In this document: piece by piece, positions 17,759 through 26,643 of the stretch
Position numbering within the stretch: the first letter of the stretch is position 1
Layout: each line of letters opens with the position of its first letter
Assembly (NCBI RefSeq): GCF_023516615.1
Contig: NZ_JAMGBF010000093.1
Span: 1 to 64,000, forward strand
Source of the DNA: Streptomyces panaciradicis
Lineage (GTDB): Bacteria; Actinomycetota; Actinomycetes; Streptomycetales; Streptomycetaceae
DNA: 64,000 nt
Direction: 5' to 3'
The notes under the pieces: model-generated
Databases searched by the model: none
Told to the model about the DNA's origin: nothing
The model's input: only the letters and a program-made list of their open reading frames with translations
Translations under genes and position numbers: made by a program

Positions 17759-18787
17759 GGGGGGGGGGACAGCCTGGTGACGTCTGCGGGACTGGACTTC
17801 GCGCACTCCCCTTCGGCCGTGACCCGCCCGCTCACCTCGTCGGCATCGGCCGCATGGCGCACGGTGTTGGTGAGGGCCTCCTGGACGATCCGGTATGCCG
17901 CCAGGTCCGCCGCGGCCGGCAGGACGTCGGTCACGCCCTCGCAATGAACGTGCACGCTGATCCCGGTCGCGCGCACGCTGTCGGCCAACTCCTGCAGACG
18001 CGCGAGCGAGGGCCGCTGCTCACACTGGTCCCCATCCGCGCCCGCCCCCGCGTCGGGATGAAAGGCCCGCAGCAGTAAACGGAGTTCGCCCAGTGCCGAG
18101 CGGGCACCCGTTTCGATCGCCCGCAGCGCCTCACGTGCCCGTTCGAGCCGCTGGACGAACACATCGTCGGCGGCGCCCGCCTGAATGACCATCACTGAGG
18201 GTGTGTGCGCCACGACATCAGTGCACCTCGCGCGCGATCCGGGCCCGCTCCTCCACCACAGCCCGGCGCGCCTCCGCCCGTATCCGTACCTGTTGCGCCC
18301 TGCGCCTCTGACCCGCGGTCCACGCCAGGATCACCGCCAGCAGACAGACCGACGGTCCCGCGGCGCCGGCCGCGCCGAGAGCCAACGGCGCCGGTAGACA
18401 CATCGCCGCCAGCGCCCGCACCGACACCCGCCGCGGCCTGGTGGCCGACAGCACGCACAACGTGACCTGTGCGGCGAGCAGCGCCCCCGACAAGTACACC
18501 GCAGGCAGCAGAGCCCACACAGTGAGCCCCGTCAGCGCATTGACGGCCAATACGACCACGGGGGCTCGCGTCTGCCACCGCAGGGCACATACCTGGGCAA
18601 GGACCAGAACCACGGTCACCGGCAGCCGCCAGCCGTGCTCCGCACCGGCAACGAGCACCGAGGTGCCCAGCACGCCGAGCACCAGGCCGCCCGACCCCCA
18701 CCACAACGCCCGGGCCGACCGGGACGACAGCCCTCCCCGGACTTCTCCGGGGAACCGGTGGTTCGGCTGCATGCCGCTTGGCTCCAC
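17759..18787 (-). pseudogene. NarL-type sensor histidine kinase, frameshifted and truncated
   Basis: A GTG at 18785-18787 starts MEPSGMQPNHRF, followed by about five TM helices and ERARIAREVH, where the frame stops. One extra T after the His codon shifts the frame; the next frame continues VVAHTPSVMVIQAGAADD, AFHPDAGAGA and AYRIVQEALTNTVRHA. The gene then breaks at a G10 tract (17759-17768) before the ATP-binding G-boxes, so even repair of the frameshift would leave no complete catalytic domain. The 220 bp to the left of the break hold no recognisable gene. No regulator partner is adjacent. Confidence 0.7.
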
Positions 18788-18987
18788 GTCCCGAGCCTAT
18801 CCAGCAGCGCCACTCCGGGCAGTTCGTCCTGCGTGTTCGCGTGATGGCCGGGGTCCAGGTCCGCCGGCCCGCCTGACGACGGTTGAGGCGTGCCGGCTTC
18901 TCACTGAATGTCTGGCCCTGTCTCGTTCGAGCTGGTGTTGCACGAGGGCCGGAGCTCCCGCCATTGCTTCCGCGTCAGGCGCGGACA

Positions 18988-19024
18988 CTGAGCGGTGTGC
19001 ACCTTCACGATGCACACCACTCAG
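18988..19024 (-). terminator. hairpin terminator of the GntP-type permease gene
   Basis: CTGAGCGGTGTGC pairs with GCACACCACTCAG with one mismatch and an 11-base loop, directly downstream of the permease stop at 19031 on the minus strand. Confidence 0.65.
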
Positions 19025-19030
19025 CGGCTG

Positions 19031-20476
19031 TCAGGCGAAGACGGACAGCAGGAGCGCCATTCCGAGGCCGAGCACGCTCACCAGGGTCTGCACCACGGTC
19101 TGCGTCTTCGTGGCCTGGGTAAGATCCATGCCGAAGGATTCCTTGACCAGCCAGAAGCCGGCGTGGTTCACGTAGTTCAGCCCGAGGGAGCCTGCCCCGA
19201 TGGCCACCACGAGCAGCGATGCCTCCAGGCCGCCTCCGCTGACCATGGGGGCGATGATGCCGGTGGCGGAGACGATGCCGACGGTGGCGGAACCGGTGGT
19301 CAGCGACAGCAGAAGCGCGATCAGCCAGCCCAGCACGATGACGTTCAGATGGGCCCCCTTGGCCGCGGAGGCGATCGCGTCGCCGATGCCGGAGTCCTGG
19401 AGGACCTGCTTGAACGCACCACCGCCACCGATGATGAGCAGGATGGCGGCGATGGATTTCAGGCTGTCCGTCAGGGATGCGCGGACCTCCTCGCCGGGGC
19501 GACCCGTGCCCAGAGTGGTCACGCCGAGAGCGAAGAGCAGCCCGGCGAGCATCGCCACGACGGGCTCGCCCAGGAAGGTCAGCGCGGAACTCACGGGGCT
19601 CGACTCGTCGAGCACCGTTTCGGCGAGGGTCCGCAGCAGCATCAGGGCGACAGGGACGAGCACCGCGGTGATGGCCAACGCGGTCGGTATCCCGGACCGG
19701 GACGTGACGTCCGTTTCCGCCGATGACGCATTCGGAGCGCCGACCGTCACGCTGACAGGCGACTTCGCTCGTACAGACTGCGACGCACCCGTGAACTGCG
19801 CGACAAGAGCCTCGTCCGGACGAACCTCGGCAAGCCGCGGCGCGATCCACCGGGCGTAGACGGGGCCGGCCAGGATCACGGTGGGCACGGCGCAGACGAA
19901 GCCGACGACCATGGTGAGGCCCAGGTCGGCGTGGAGACCGGTCATGGCGGTGAGCGGCCCCGGGTGCGGCGGCAGCATGCCGTGCAGGGTGGACAGCGCG
20001 GCGATGGCCGGTACGCCGAGCAGGACGTACGGGGAGCCCTTCGTGCCGCCCTGGGCCTCCAGCCGGCGGGCCACGCTGAAGATCAGCGGCAGCAGCACGA
20101 TCAGGCCGACCTCGAAGAACATCGGGATGCCGATCACGAACGCCGCGGCCGTGACCAGCCAGGGCAGCCTGCGGGTGCTGGAGCGGTCGATCAGGGCGTG
20201 GGCGAGGGCGTCGGTGGCGCCCGAGTCGGACAGCAGGCGCCCGAGCATGGCGCCCAGGGCCAGGGTGATGCCCACGTCCCCGAGGGTGCCGCCGGCACCG
20301 TCCTCAAGGGACTCCACCAGTTTGGCGGCGGGCTCACCGGCGGCGAGGCCGGTGCCGACGGCGACGACGATGAGCGCGACGAACGGATGGATGCGCAAGC
20401 GGGAGTTGATGAGGTAGATCAGGGCCGTGATCGCGATGGTGAGGATGAGCAGCAACCACCAGGTGTGCGTGGTCAT
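19031..20476 (-). CDS. GntP-family permease (gluconate/organic acid:H+ symporter)
   Basis: This 481-residue membrane protein has about 12-14 TM helices. Family marks are HPFVALIVVAVGTGLAAG near residue 30, FFEVGLIVLLPLIFSVAR near 120, the conserved HGMLPPHPGPLTA near 165, and the late LNYVNHAGFWLVKESFGM. GntP carriers import gluconate, other sugar acids or, in some lineages, citrate-type acids. It is followed upstream on the same strand by a TctC-like binding protein gene, 118 bp away, and the pair diverges from a CitA/CitB-like two-component system, so a carboxylate substrate is likely. Confidence 0.9.
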   Translation of the reverse strand: MTTHTWWLLLILTIAITALIYLINSRLRIHPFVALIVVAVGTGLAAGEPAAKLVESLEDGAGGTLGDVGITLALGAMLGRLLSDSGATDALAHALIDRSSTRRLPWLVTAAAFVIGIPMFFEVGLIVLLPLIFSVARRLEAQGGTKGSPYVLLGVPAIAALSTLHGMLPPHPGPLTAMTGLHADLGLTMVVGFVCAVPTVILAGPVYARWIAPRLAEVRPDEALVAQFTGASQSVRAKSPVSVTVGAPNASSAETDVTSRSGIPTALAITAVLVPVALMLLRTLAETVLDESSPVSSALTFLGEPVVAMLAGLLFALGVTTLGTGRPGEEVRASLTDSLKSIAAILLIIGGGGAFKQVLQDSGIGDAIASAAKGAHLNVIVLGWLIALLLSLTTGSATVGIVSATGIIAPMVSGGGLEASLLVVAIGAGSLGLNYVNHAGFWLVKESFGMDLTQATKTQTVVQTLVSVLGLGMALLLSVFA

Positions 20477-20594
20477 GCGGGTGCCTTTCGACGGACAGAT
20501 GGACAGACGGACAGGTGAGGGGCATGGCGAAGTGAGCCGCGGCGCAGAAGGGTGGTTGTGCGGCTGGTGTCAGGAGGGGCGGGCGGTGGCCCGG

Positions 20595-21581
20595 TCAGTC
20601 CAGTCCGAGGTCCCTGACGAGACGGGCCACTGATGTGTCCTGTTCGGACAGGTACGCGGCGAATTCGTCGCCGGTGGTGAACGCGTCGGTCCAGCCGTGG
20701 CGGCGGAGTTCCGCTTTCCATTGCCGGGACCGGTGCATCGCTGTCAGCGCTTCGATCCACCGCTTCCGGTCGGCGCCTTTGATGCCGGGCGGCGCCACGA
20801 CTCCTCGCCAGTTGCTGAAGACCAGGTCGATGCCGGACGCCCTGAGGGTCGGCACTCCGGGCAGTGCGTCGATCGGTCGTGGGCTGGTCACCGCCAGGAC
20901 CCTGAGCTGACTGGCGTCGATCTGGTCGAGGAACTCGCCGAAGCCGGTGGTGGCGAAGTCGACCTTGCCGTCGAGGAGAGCGGGCAGCAGGTCGCCGCCA
21001 CCGCCGCCGTAGGCGACGTAGCCGACCCGGTGCGGGCCGATACCGACGGCCTTGGCCAGCTCCATGGCCAGCAGGTGGTCCGGTCCGCCGGGTGAGGATC
21101 CGCCACCGACCTTCAAGCGCGCGGGGTTCCTTTTCCAGGCGGCGATCAGATCGGCGATCGACCGGTAGGGCGAGTCACGGCGCACGACCACCGCGCCGGC
21201 CTCCTCGACCAGCCGGGCCAGCGGAGTGGTGTCGATGACGGACGCCTTCGCGTGGGCCACGTGCGACGCACCGATCACTCCGAGACCCATCTGCAGGACG
21301 AGATGGCCGTTGCCCCGTTCGTTCACGATGCGCTGCAGGCCGACCGTGCCGCCTGCTCCCGGCAGGTTGAAGACCTGCACGCCGGAGTCCACGCCGGTCT
21401 CCTGCAGCACGCGGGCCACTGTCCGGGCCGTGGTGTCGTATCCGCCACCGGGGGTGTTCGGAACCATGATCCGCAGCCCGGTGTCGGCCGGTTCCCCATC
21501 GGGCAGCACCTGGCACCCGGTGACGAGGAACAGTGACAGCGCGAGGAGGGCGCCTCGAAGGGCGTGCGAGCGACCTCTCAT
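20595..21581 (-). CDS. TctC-family tripartite tricarboxylate-type binding lipoprotein
   Basis: This 328-residue protein has a lipoprotein signal: a hydrophobic stretch ending LFLVTGC with Cys near residue 23. The mature part shows the TctC/Bug fold: IMVPNTPGGGYDTTAR (ligand loop), FNLPGAGGTVGLQRI, YGGGGGDLLPALLDGKVDF and SNWRGVVAPPG. Such proteins bind carboxylates for TctAB carriers, but no tctA/tctB genes are present. In Bordetella, orphan Bug proteins act as co-sensors for neighbouring two-component systems. Its position between a GntP permease and a divergent CitA-like kinase fits that role. Confidence 0.88.
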   Translation of the reverse strand: MRGRSHALRGALLALSLFLVTGCQVLPDGEPADTGLRIMVPNTPGGGYDTTARTVARVLQETGVDSGVQVFNLPGAGGTVGLQRIVNERGNGHLVLQMGLGVIGASHVAHAKASVIDTTPLARLVEEAGAVVVRRDSPYRSIADLIAAWKRNPARLKVGGGSSPGGPDHLLAMELAKAVGIGPHRVGYVAYGGGGGDLLPALLDGKVDFATTGFGEFLDQIDASQLRVLAVTSPRPIDALPGVPTLRASGIDLVFSNWRGVVAPPGIKGADRKRWIEALTAMHRSRQWKAELRRHGWTDAFTTGDEFAAYLSEQDTSVARLVRDLGLD

Positions 21582-21679
21582 GGCACCTCTCTTCCGCAGC
21601 CGTCGCGATGGACGTCATGATTGTGCGGCCCGTGGTGCGAGCCGCCCAGTTTGTGTCAGCAGTAGAGATTGAGTTCGTT

Positions 21680-23329
21680 GTGGTCACCAGTTTTCGGCGT
21701 CATACCCTCGCGGGCGAGATGCTGGCGCTGCAGCTCGCCATCGTCGTGGTCGTGCTGCTGGCGGTCGCGGCGCTCTCGCTCGCCCAGTCGGAGGCCACCT
21801 TCAGCCGGGTCGAGGGGCGCCGCGTGAGTGCGCTGGCCGAGCAGTTGGCCGCCAATCCACTGGTGCGCAACCAGCTCCCGCGTCCGGCGCCGGAGGAGAC
21901 GCTGGCCCCGCTGACGCATTCCACGCTGGTGCAGTCGGGGGTCACTTCCGTGACGATCGCCGACTCCTCCGGTCGCATCGTCAGTTCGACCAATCCGACG
22001 GTCGTCGGTGACCGGCTGCGGCTCGGACCGGGGGTGGCTCGCGGACGAGGCTGGTCCGGCTCGCTCACCTGGGACGGCAGCCGCGAACTGGTGGCGCAGG
22101 TGCCGGTGCTCGGCGCGTCGAGCGGTGACCTGGGGCGGACCCTGGGCATCGTCATGATCGGGGAGGCGTCCCCGACGGTGTGGCAGCGGCTCAGTGGTGC
22201 GTCGTCCTATCTCCTCGCCTATCTGGGCATCGCCAGCGGGCTCGGTCTGGCCGGCTCGTGGCTGCTGGCCCGACGGGTCAAACGGCAGACGCTCGGTCTG
22301 GAGCCGCGAGAGATCACCGGGCTCGCCGAACACCGCGAGGCCATGCTGTACGGGATCGCCGAGGGCGTGGTCGCCCTGGATCCCCAGCAGCGCCTCACCC
22401 TGGTGAACGAGGTGGGCAGACAGCTGCTCGATCTGCCCGAGGAGTGCGTGGGCCGGACGCTGGACGAGCTCGGCATCGACGGCCGTCTGCACGACGTACT
22501 CACCGGCACCCGGCCGGAAGCGGAGCACGAACCCGACGAAGTGGTCATACGGCACGGTCGCGTGCTGGTGATGAACAGGATGACCGTCACGAAGAACGAC
22601 CGCCTGCTCGGCTCGGTCACCACGCTGCGGGACCGCACCGAACTGGCTCGGCTGGAACGCGAGATCGGCTCCTTCCGCAGCACGTCCGAGCTGCTACGGG
22701 CCCAGACGCACGAGTTCGCCAACCAGCTGCACACCATATCCGGACTCATCCAGATCGGCGAGCAGGACGAGGTCGTACGCTACGTCCGTGCGCTCACCCG
22801 GCGCCGCCAGTCGCTGGACATGACCATCGGCCGCCGCATCCACGATCCCGCCGTTGCCGCCCTCCTCATGGCGAAGGACTCCCTCGCGGCCGAACGTAAG
22901 ATCACCCTGAGGATCTCGGACGTCACCTCCCTCGGCCGGCTCGCCGCGGAGGACGCCGCCGACGTGGCGACCGTGGTCGGCAACCTGGTCGACAACGCCA
23001 TCGACGCCGCAGCCGGAAGCGACCTCGACGACCGGGAACCCTGGATCGAGGTCGAACTCCGGCAGGACGCGTCCAGCGTGGAGATCGTGGTGTGCGACTC
23101 GGGCCCGGGTGTGGCTCCCGAACTCGCCCAGGAGGTCTTCCACCACGGTTTCACCACCAAGGCCGCCGCGGAGGGCGAGCGTGGCATCGGCCTTGCACTC
23201 ACCCGGCTCGTCTGTGAACGACGGGGCGGGGAGGTCAGGGTGACCAACACCGCCGAGGGCGCCCGGTTCACCGCGCGCATGTCCGTGCGCCACTCAGCGG
23301 AAGCGATCGAGGATGGAGCAGCACATTGA
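21680..23329 (+). CDS. CitA/DcuS-like sensor histidine kinase
   Basis: This kinase has 549 residues from the GTG at 21680; an ATG at 21719 is the alternative, and the GTG keeps a basic stretch before TM1. TM1 (about 14-36) is followed by an extracytoplasmic PDC-type sensor domain (about 40-175) and TM2 (about 180-203). A PAS domain follows at about 220-310 (AMLYGIAEGVVALD). The phosphorylation site is of the Spo0B/CitA type, QTHEFANQLHTI with His at residue 344. HATPase motifs are NLVDNAIDAA, DSGPGVAPE and GIGLALTRL. The family senses citrate or C4-dicarboxylates outside the cell. Its stop overlaps the regulator's TTG start. Confidence 0.92.
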   Translation: MVTSFRRHTLAGEMLALQLAIVVVVLLAVAALSLAQSEATFSRVEGRRVSALAEQLAANPLVRNQLPRPAPEETLAPLTHSTLVQSGVTSVTIADSSGRIVSSTNPTVVGDRLRLGPGVARGRGWSGSLTWDGSRELVAQVPVLGASSGDLGRTLGIVMIGEASPTVWQRLSGASSYLLAYLGIASGLGLAGSWLLARRVKRQTLGLEPREITGLAEHREAMLYGIAEGVVALDPQQRLTLVNEVGRQLLDLPEECVGRTLDELGIDGRLHDVLTGTRPEAEHEPDEVVIRHGRVLVMNRMTVTKNDRLLGSVTTLRDRTELARLEREIGSFRSTSELLRAQTHEFANQLHTISGLIQIGEQDEVVRYVRALTRRRQSLDMTIGRRIHDPAVAALLMAKDSLAAERKITLRISDVTSLGRLAAEDAADVATVVGNLVDNAIDAAAGSDLDDREPWIEVELRQDASSVEIVVCDSGPGVAPELAQEVFHHGFTTKAAAEGERGIGLALTRLVCERRGGEVRVTNTAEGARFTARMSVRHSAEAIEDGAAH

Positions 23330-24018
23330 CGGGCACCGACGGCACGATCGACGTCCTCGTCGTCGACGACGACTTCATGGTGGCTCGGGTCCACCGCACC
23401 TTCGTCGAGAGGGTGCCTTCGTTCAGGGTCGTCGGCACCGCGGGCACCGGTGAGCAGGCCATCACCGCAGTCGACGAACTGCGCCCGGATCTCGTTCTCC
23501 TCGATCTCTATCTGCCCGATGTCTTCGGCCTGGACGTCATCCCGCGGCTGCGCACCGCGGGACACGACTGCGACATCATGGTCATCAGTGCCGCGCGCGA
23601 GGCCGACACCGTGCGCGGCGCGGTCCGTCACGGCGTCGTGGACTACCTGCTCAAACCCTTCGACTACGAGGACCTCAAGCCCCGCCTGGACCGCTACGCC
23701 GCACGGCGCGGCCGGCTTCTCACCACGGTGGTGCGCGGCCAGGCCGACATCGACCGGGCTCTGTCCGCAGGGTCTGTCCCCGCTGCTGTCGCCGGACTCC
23801 CGAAGGGCCTGAGCGTGGAGACCGCCGACCTCGTCGAACGCACGCTTCGCGAGGCGGACGGCACCCTGTCGGCCGCCGAATGCGCGGCCGCCACCGGTAT
23901 CTCCCGTGTCAGCGCCCGCCGTTACCTGGAGCACTTCCACACCACCGGCACGGCGGACGTCTCCCTGCGTTACGGCGCCGCCGGCCGGCCCGAGCGGCGC
24001 TATGGCTGGCGAGACTGA
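23326..24018 (+). CDS. CitB/DcuR-like response regulator
   Basis: This 230-residue protein starts at a TTG (23326) overlapping the kinase stop, with GGATGGAG upstream. The receiver has VVDDDF at 12-17, phospho-Asp60 (LVLLDLYLPD) and the KPF motif (LLKPFDYEDL). The C-terminal part has a CitB-type HTH: SAAECAAATGISRVSARRYLEHF, then the wing RYGAAGRPERRYGW. It should activate transport genes for the sensed carboxylate; the adjacent divergent tctC/gntP-type genes are the obvious candidates. Confidence 0.9.
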   Translation: MTGTDGTIDVLVVDDDFMVARVHRTFVERVPSFRVVGTAGTGEQAITAVDELRPDLVLLDLYLPDVFGLDVIPRLRTAGHDCDIMVISAAREADTVRGAVRHGVVDYLLKPFDYEDLKPRLDRYAARRGRLLTTVVRGQADIDRALSAGSVPAAVAGLPKGLSVETADLVERTLREADGTLSAAECAAATGISRVSARRYLEHFHTTGTADVSLRYGAAGRPERRYGWRD

Positions 24019-24203
24019 GAGATGGGTGCTGCTGAGCGTACGTGCACGCGGGCAGTTTTCTCGTAGACGCCGTGCTTTGACCGCATCTCCTCAGGTGATC
24101 GAGATCAGGTCCGCGTCCTCCTGGAGCAGGGCGGCGACCTCGTCGTCGGACCGGGCCGGCCGCACTGCCGAGGAGGTGATCCGCCAGGCAGGCCCTGAGC
24201 ACA

Positions 24204-24249
24204 GCGACGGACGTGCCGCCCGTCCCCGTAGAGCAGTCGAGAGCAGCTC
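24204..24249 (+). promoter_or_regulatory. shared bipartite upstream motif, copy 1
   Basis: GCGACGGAC (24204-24212), an 11-base gap, CCCCGTAGAGCAG (24224-24236), then GAGCAGCTC (24241-24249), 27 bp before the transglycosylase start. The same blocks with the same 11-base gap occur before mceG. CGGAC and CGTA with 14 bases between them resemble an ECF-type -35/-10 pair. Confidence 0.5.
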
Positions 24250-24275
24250 ACCGCTCATGGAGAGGGGATCGGGAC

Positions 24276-25286
24276 GTGGCAGGGCAGAGGGTCAGACGTA
24301 TCAGAGGTACGGCGGTCGCGGCGGCGGCGATGGCGGCGCTCACGGCGTCGCAGGCGCCGGAGGTGACCGAGGCGCGGGCCGCCGTGCCGGCTCGGGAGAC
24401 CGCGGAGCACGGGCCGAGCGTGTCCGGTGACACTCCGTACCGCACGGATCTTCCGCCGCTCACGCGCAGGCACAAGGACACGGACACGGGTGCGGCATCG
24501 GCGGCGACGGCCGGCGCGGTGCCCGCCACCGTCTTCGCCGCCTACCGGCACGCCGAGGCCGAGATCGGCCGCACTGCTCCCGGCTGCGCGCTGCGCTGGC
24601 AGTTGCTGGCCGCGATCGGCCAGGTGGAGTCGGGGCAGGCGGGCGGTGGACGGGTGACCTCCGACGGTACGACGGTGACGCCGATCCTGGGTCCGCGGCT
24701 TGACGGCGGTGCCTTCGCCGTCGTACGGGACACGGACGGTGGTGCGTACGACGGGGACGCGGTGTACGACCGGGCGGTGGGGCCGATGCAGTTCATCCCG
24801 TCGACGTGGGCGCGATGGGGTGCGGACGGGAACGGCGACGAGCGGTCCGACCCCGACAACGTCTTCGACGCGGCGCTCGCTGCGGGGCGGTATCTGTGCG
24901 CGGCCGGGCGGGACCTGTCCCAGGCAGCCGGGCTGGACCGGGCGATCCTCGGCTACAACCACTCGGCGGCGTATCTGCGCACGGTGCGGGCCTGGTACGC
25001 GTACTTCCTGGAGGGGCATCGGGTGGTGGCGGACGGTTCGACGAGTGCGGCGGATCCGGCGGTACGAACCTCGACGCGCCCCGAGCCCTCGCGGGCGAAG
25101 CCGAAACCGGAACAGTCTCCTCGCCCGAGCACCCCTTCCCCCTCCCCGACGCCGTCCGTCTCCGCCTCGCCGACCCCCTCCAACTCCCGCCCGCCGAGCG
25201 GGAGTACGGCGGAACCGGTCGCCCCTCTACCCACCCCGAGCATCGACCTCCCCGTGGGTGGCGTACTCCCGAGCACCGGCCTGTGA
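24276..25286 (+). CDS. secreted lytic transglycosylase with Pro-rich tail
   Basis: This protein has 336 residues from the GTG at 24276, preceded by GGAGAGGGG. An Ala-rich signal peptide covers about 1-36. The SLT domain spans about 82-245: LLAAIGQVESGQ holds the catalytic Glu near residue 118, then AVGPMQFIPSTWARWG, GNGDERSDPDNVFDAALAAGRYLC, and ILGYNHSAAYLRTV. This order is that of bacterial MltB/RlpA-associated transglycosylases that cut peptidoglycan to anhydro-muropeptides. The last 85 residues are Pro/Ser/Thr-rich and end LPSTGL, similar to an LPxTG start but lacking the hydrophobic helix and basic tail needed for sortase. It shares an upstream motif with the mce operon. Confidence 0.88.
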   Translation: MAGQRVRRIRGTAVAAAAMAALTASQAPEVTEARAAVPARETAEHGPSVSGDTPYRTDLPPLTRRHKDTDTGAASAATAGAVPATVFAAYRHAEAEIGRTAPGCALRWQLLAAIGQVESGQAGGGRVTSDGTTVTPILGPRLDGGAFAVVRDTDGGAYDGDAVYDRAVGPMQFIPSTWARWGADGNGDERSDPDNVFDAALAAGRYLCAAGRDLSQAAGLDRAILGYNHSAAYLRTVRAWYAYFLEGHRVVADGSTSAADPAVRTSTRPEPSRAKPKPEQSPRPSTPSPSPTPSVSASPTPSNSRPPSGSTAEPVAPLPTPSIDLPVGGVLPSTGL

Positions 25287-25400
25287 CCAGTAACGGCGCG
25301 GATTCGATGGCCTCCTCCCCCTCCACAACCGCGACTACCCGGCGGTAATGTCGCAACCCGCCGGACCGGGACACCGGCGAGTGAACGCGAAGGGGCCCTC

Positions 25401-26429
25401 ATGGCGACGGAGATGCCTGCGGAGACGGATGCCGCCGACGAGCGTTGGCGGCGCATGTGGAGCCACCGCGAGCAGTTGCTCAAGGTGGCTCGGCGCAGGT
25501 CGATGAGCCAGGAGGACGCAGAGGACGCCGTGCACGACGCGATGCTGCGCGCGGCGGAGCGGCCGGATCTCGATGAGGAGCGGCTCGGTGCGTGGCTGAC
25601 GACGGTGACGATGCGGCTGTGCGTCGACCGGTACCGGCAGGTCAACCGCGAGGCCGAGGTCCGCGTCAGCCCGAGGTCGATCGCGCCGGGTCCGGTGCCC
25701 GTGGAGGAGGCGGTGTGCGACCGTGCGGAGGCGAAGTGGCTTGCGGTGCGCAGCGCTGAGCTGCCCGCTCGGCAGGCGGAGGCGCTGTGGCTGAAGTCGG
25801 AGGACCTGGACGTCGGCCAGGTCGCCGTGAAGATGGGACTGAGTTACCGCACCGTTGAGTCTCTGCTCGCCCGGGCCCGCCGAACCCTGCGCAACTCCCT
25901 GGCCGCGACCCTCGGCTTCGTGCTGTTCCTGCTCGGCCGCGGGCGCCTCAAGGCCGGCGGGAAGGCACAGGCCGTGGCGGCCGCGTCGACGGCGGCGACG
26001 CTGGCGGTGGCGGGGTTCGTGCTGCCGTACGCGCTGGACGGGGGCGGCGCCACCACGACGGCTCCGCATCCGTCGGTGGCTCCCGGCGCGGGGGCCCTGC
26101 GACCCGGCATCGCAGTCAGCACCGGCACGAGCCGGACCCGGCAGTCACCTGCCCCTTCGGCCACGTCGACCACTCCCCCGGCGGCCGGGGCCCCCGGCGA
26201 CGGAACGCAGGTGGGACCGCTGTCGGTCCCGCCTCTGCCGCAGGTTGCGGCGCCGACGGTCCCCAAGGTGCCGGGGGTACCCGACGTGCCCAAGGTGTCC
26301 GGACTGCCGACGGTGACGGATCTCCCCGATCTGCCCACCACGCCGGTCGAGTCCGCTGTCCCCACCCCCGCGCTACCGTCCGCCGCACTGCCGACCTCCG
26401 CCCTGAGCGCGCTCCCGTCGGCCCCGTAA
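25401..26429 (+). CDS. ECF sigma factor with transmembrane helix and extracytoplasmic Pro-rich tail
   Basis: The protein has 342 residues. Sigma region 2 covers about 22-85 (SQEDAEDAVHDAMLRA, then AWLTTVTMRLCVDRYRQ) and region 4 about 115-168 (LPARQAEALWLKSEDLD, VAVKMGLSYRTVESLLARARR). After the sigma domains, instead of ending, the chain has a basic stretch, a TM helix at about 191-212, and some 130 residues rich in Pro, Val, Thr and Asp (PKVPGVPDVPKV, DLPDLPTTP) that should lie outside. Membrane-tethered ECF factors are known in actinobacteria. The tail resembles the C-terminal low-complexity stretch of MceE encoded downstream. No separate anti-sigma gene follows; the mce operon does. Confidence 0.85.
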   Translation: MATEMPAETDAADERWRRMWSHREQLLKVARRRSMSQEDAEDAVHDAMLRAAERPDLDEERLGAWLTTVTMRLCVDRYRQVNREAEVRVSPRSIAPGPVPVEEAVCDRAEAKWLAVRSAELPARQAEALWLKSEDLDVGQVAVKMGLSYRTVESLLARARRTLRNSLAATLGFVLFLLGRGRLKAGGKAQAVAAASTAATLAVAGFVLPYALDGGGATTTAPHPSVAPGAGALRPGIAVSTGTSRTRQSPAPSATSTTPPAAGAPGDGTQVGPLSVPPLPQVAAPTVPKVPGVPDVPKVSGLPTVTDLPDLPTTPVESAVPTPALPSAALPTSALSALPSAP

Positions 26430-26527
26430 TCCGCACCCGGAACAGGGCGACGGACCGCCCGGCGCCGCCCCGCGAGTCACCCCCGCGATCCCGCCTGCAT
26501 CAACACCACAAGTCGCCCCGAACCGCC

Positions 26528-26557
26528 CCCGCGGGACCGGTCGAACGGTCCCGCGGG
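26528..26557 (+). terminator. hairpin terminator after the sigma factor gene
   Basis: CCCGCGGGACCG and CGGTCCCGCGGG form a perfect 12-bp stem with a 6-base loop, about 100 bp after the sigma factor stop. This separates it from the mce operon, which has its own promoter-like motif at 26644. Confidence 0.75.
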
Positions 26558-26643
26558 CCGTGCCCGGACCGACCCGCAGTGCCCCCTGAGACCCCACTGG
26601 GACTCCGTCCCGCAGACCCACCGGAAAAAAATCTCCCTCCCGA

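Noticed and set aside
9391..18787. A prophage or integrative element as the cause of the debris zone
   Set aside because: No integrase, excisionase, phage structural gene, tra gene, tRNA or paired attachment repeats were found; only short IS ends and decayed chromosomal-type genes.
24276..25286. Sortase substrate (C-terminal LPSTG)
   Set aside because: The motif is followed by only one residue (LPSTGL); the hydrophobic helix and basic tail needed for sorting are missing.
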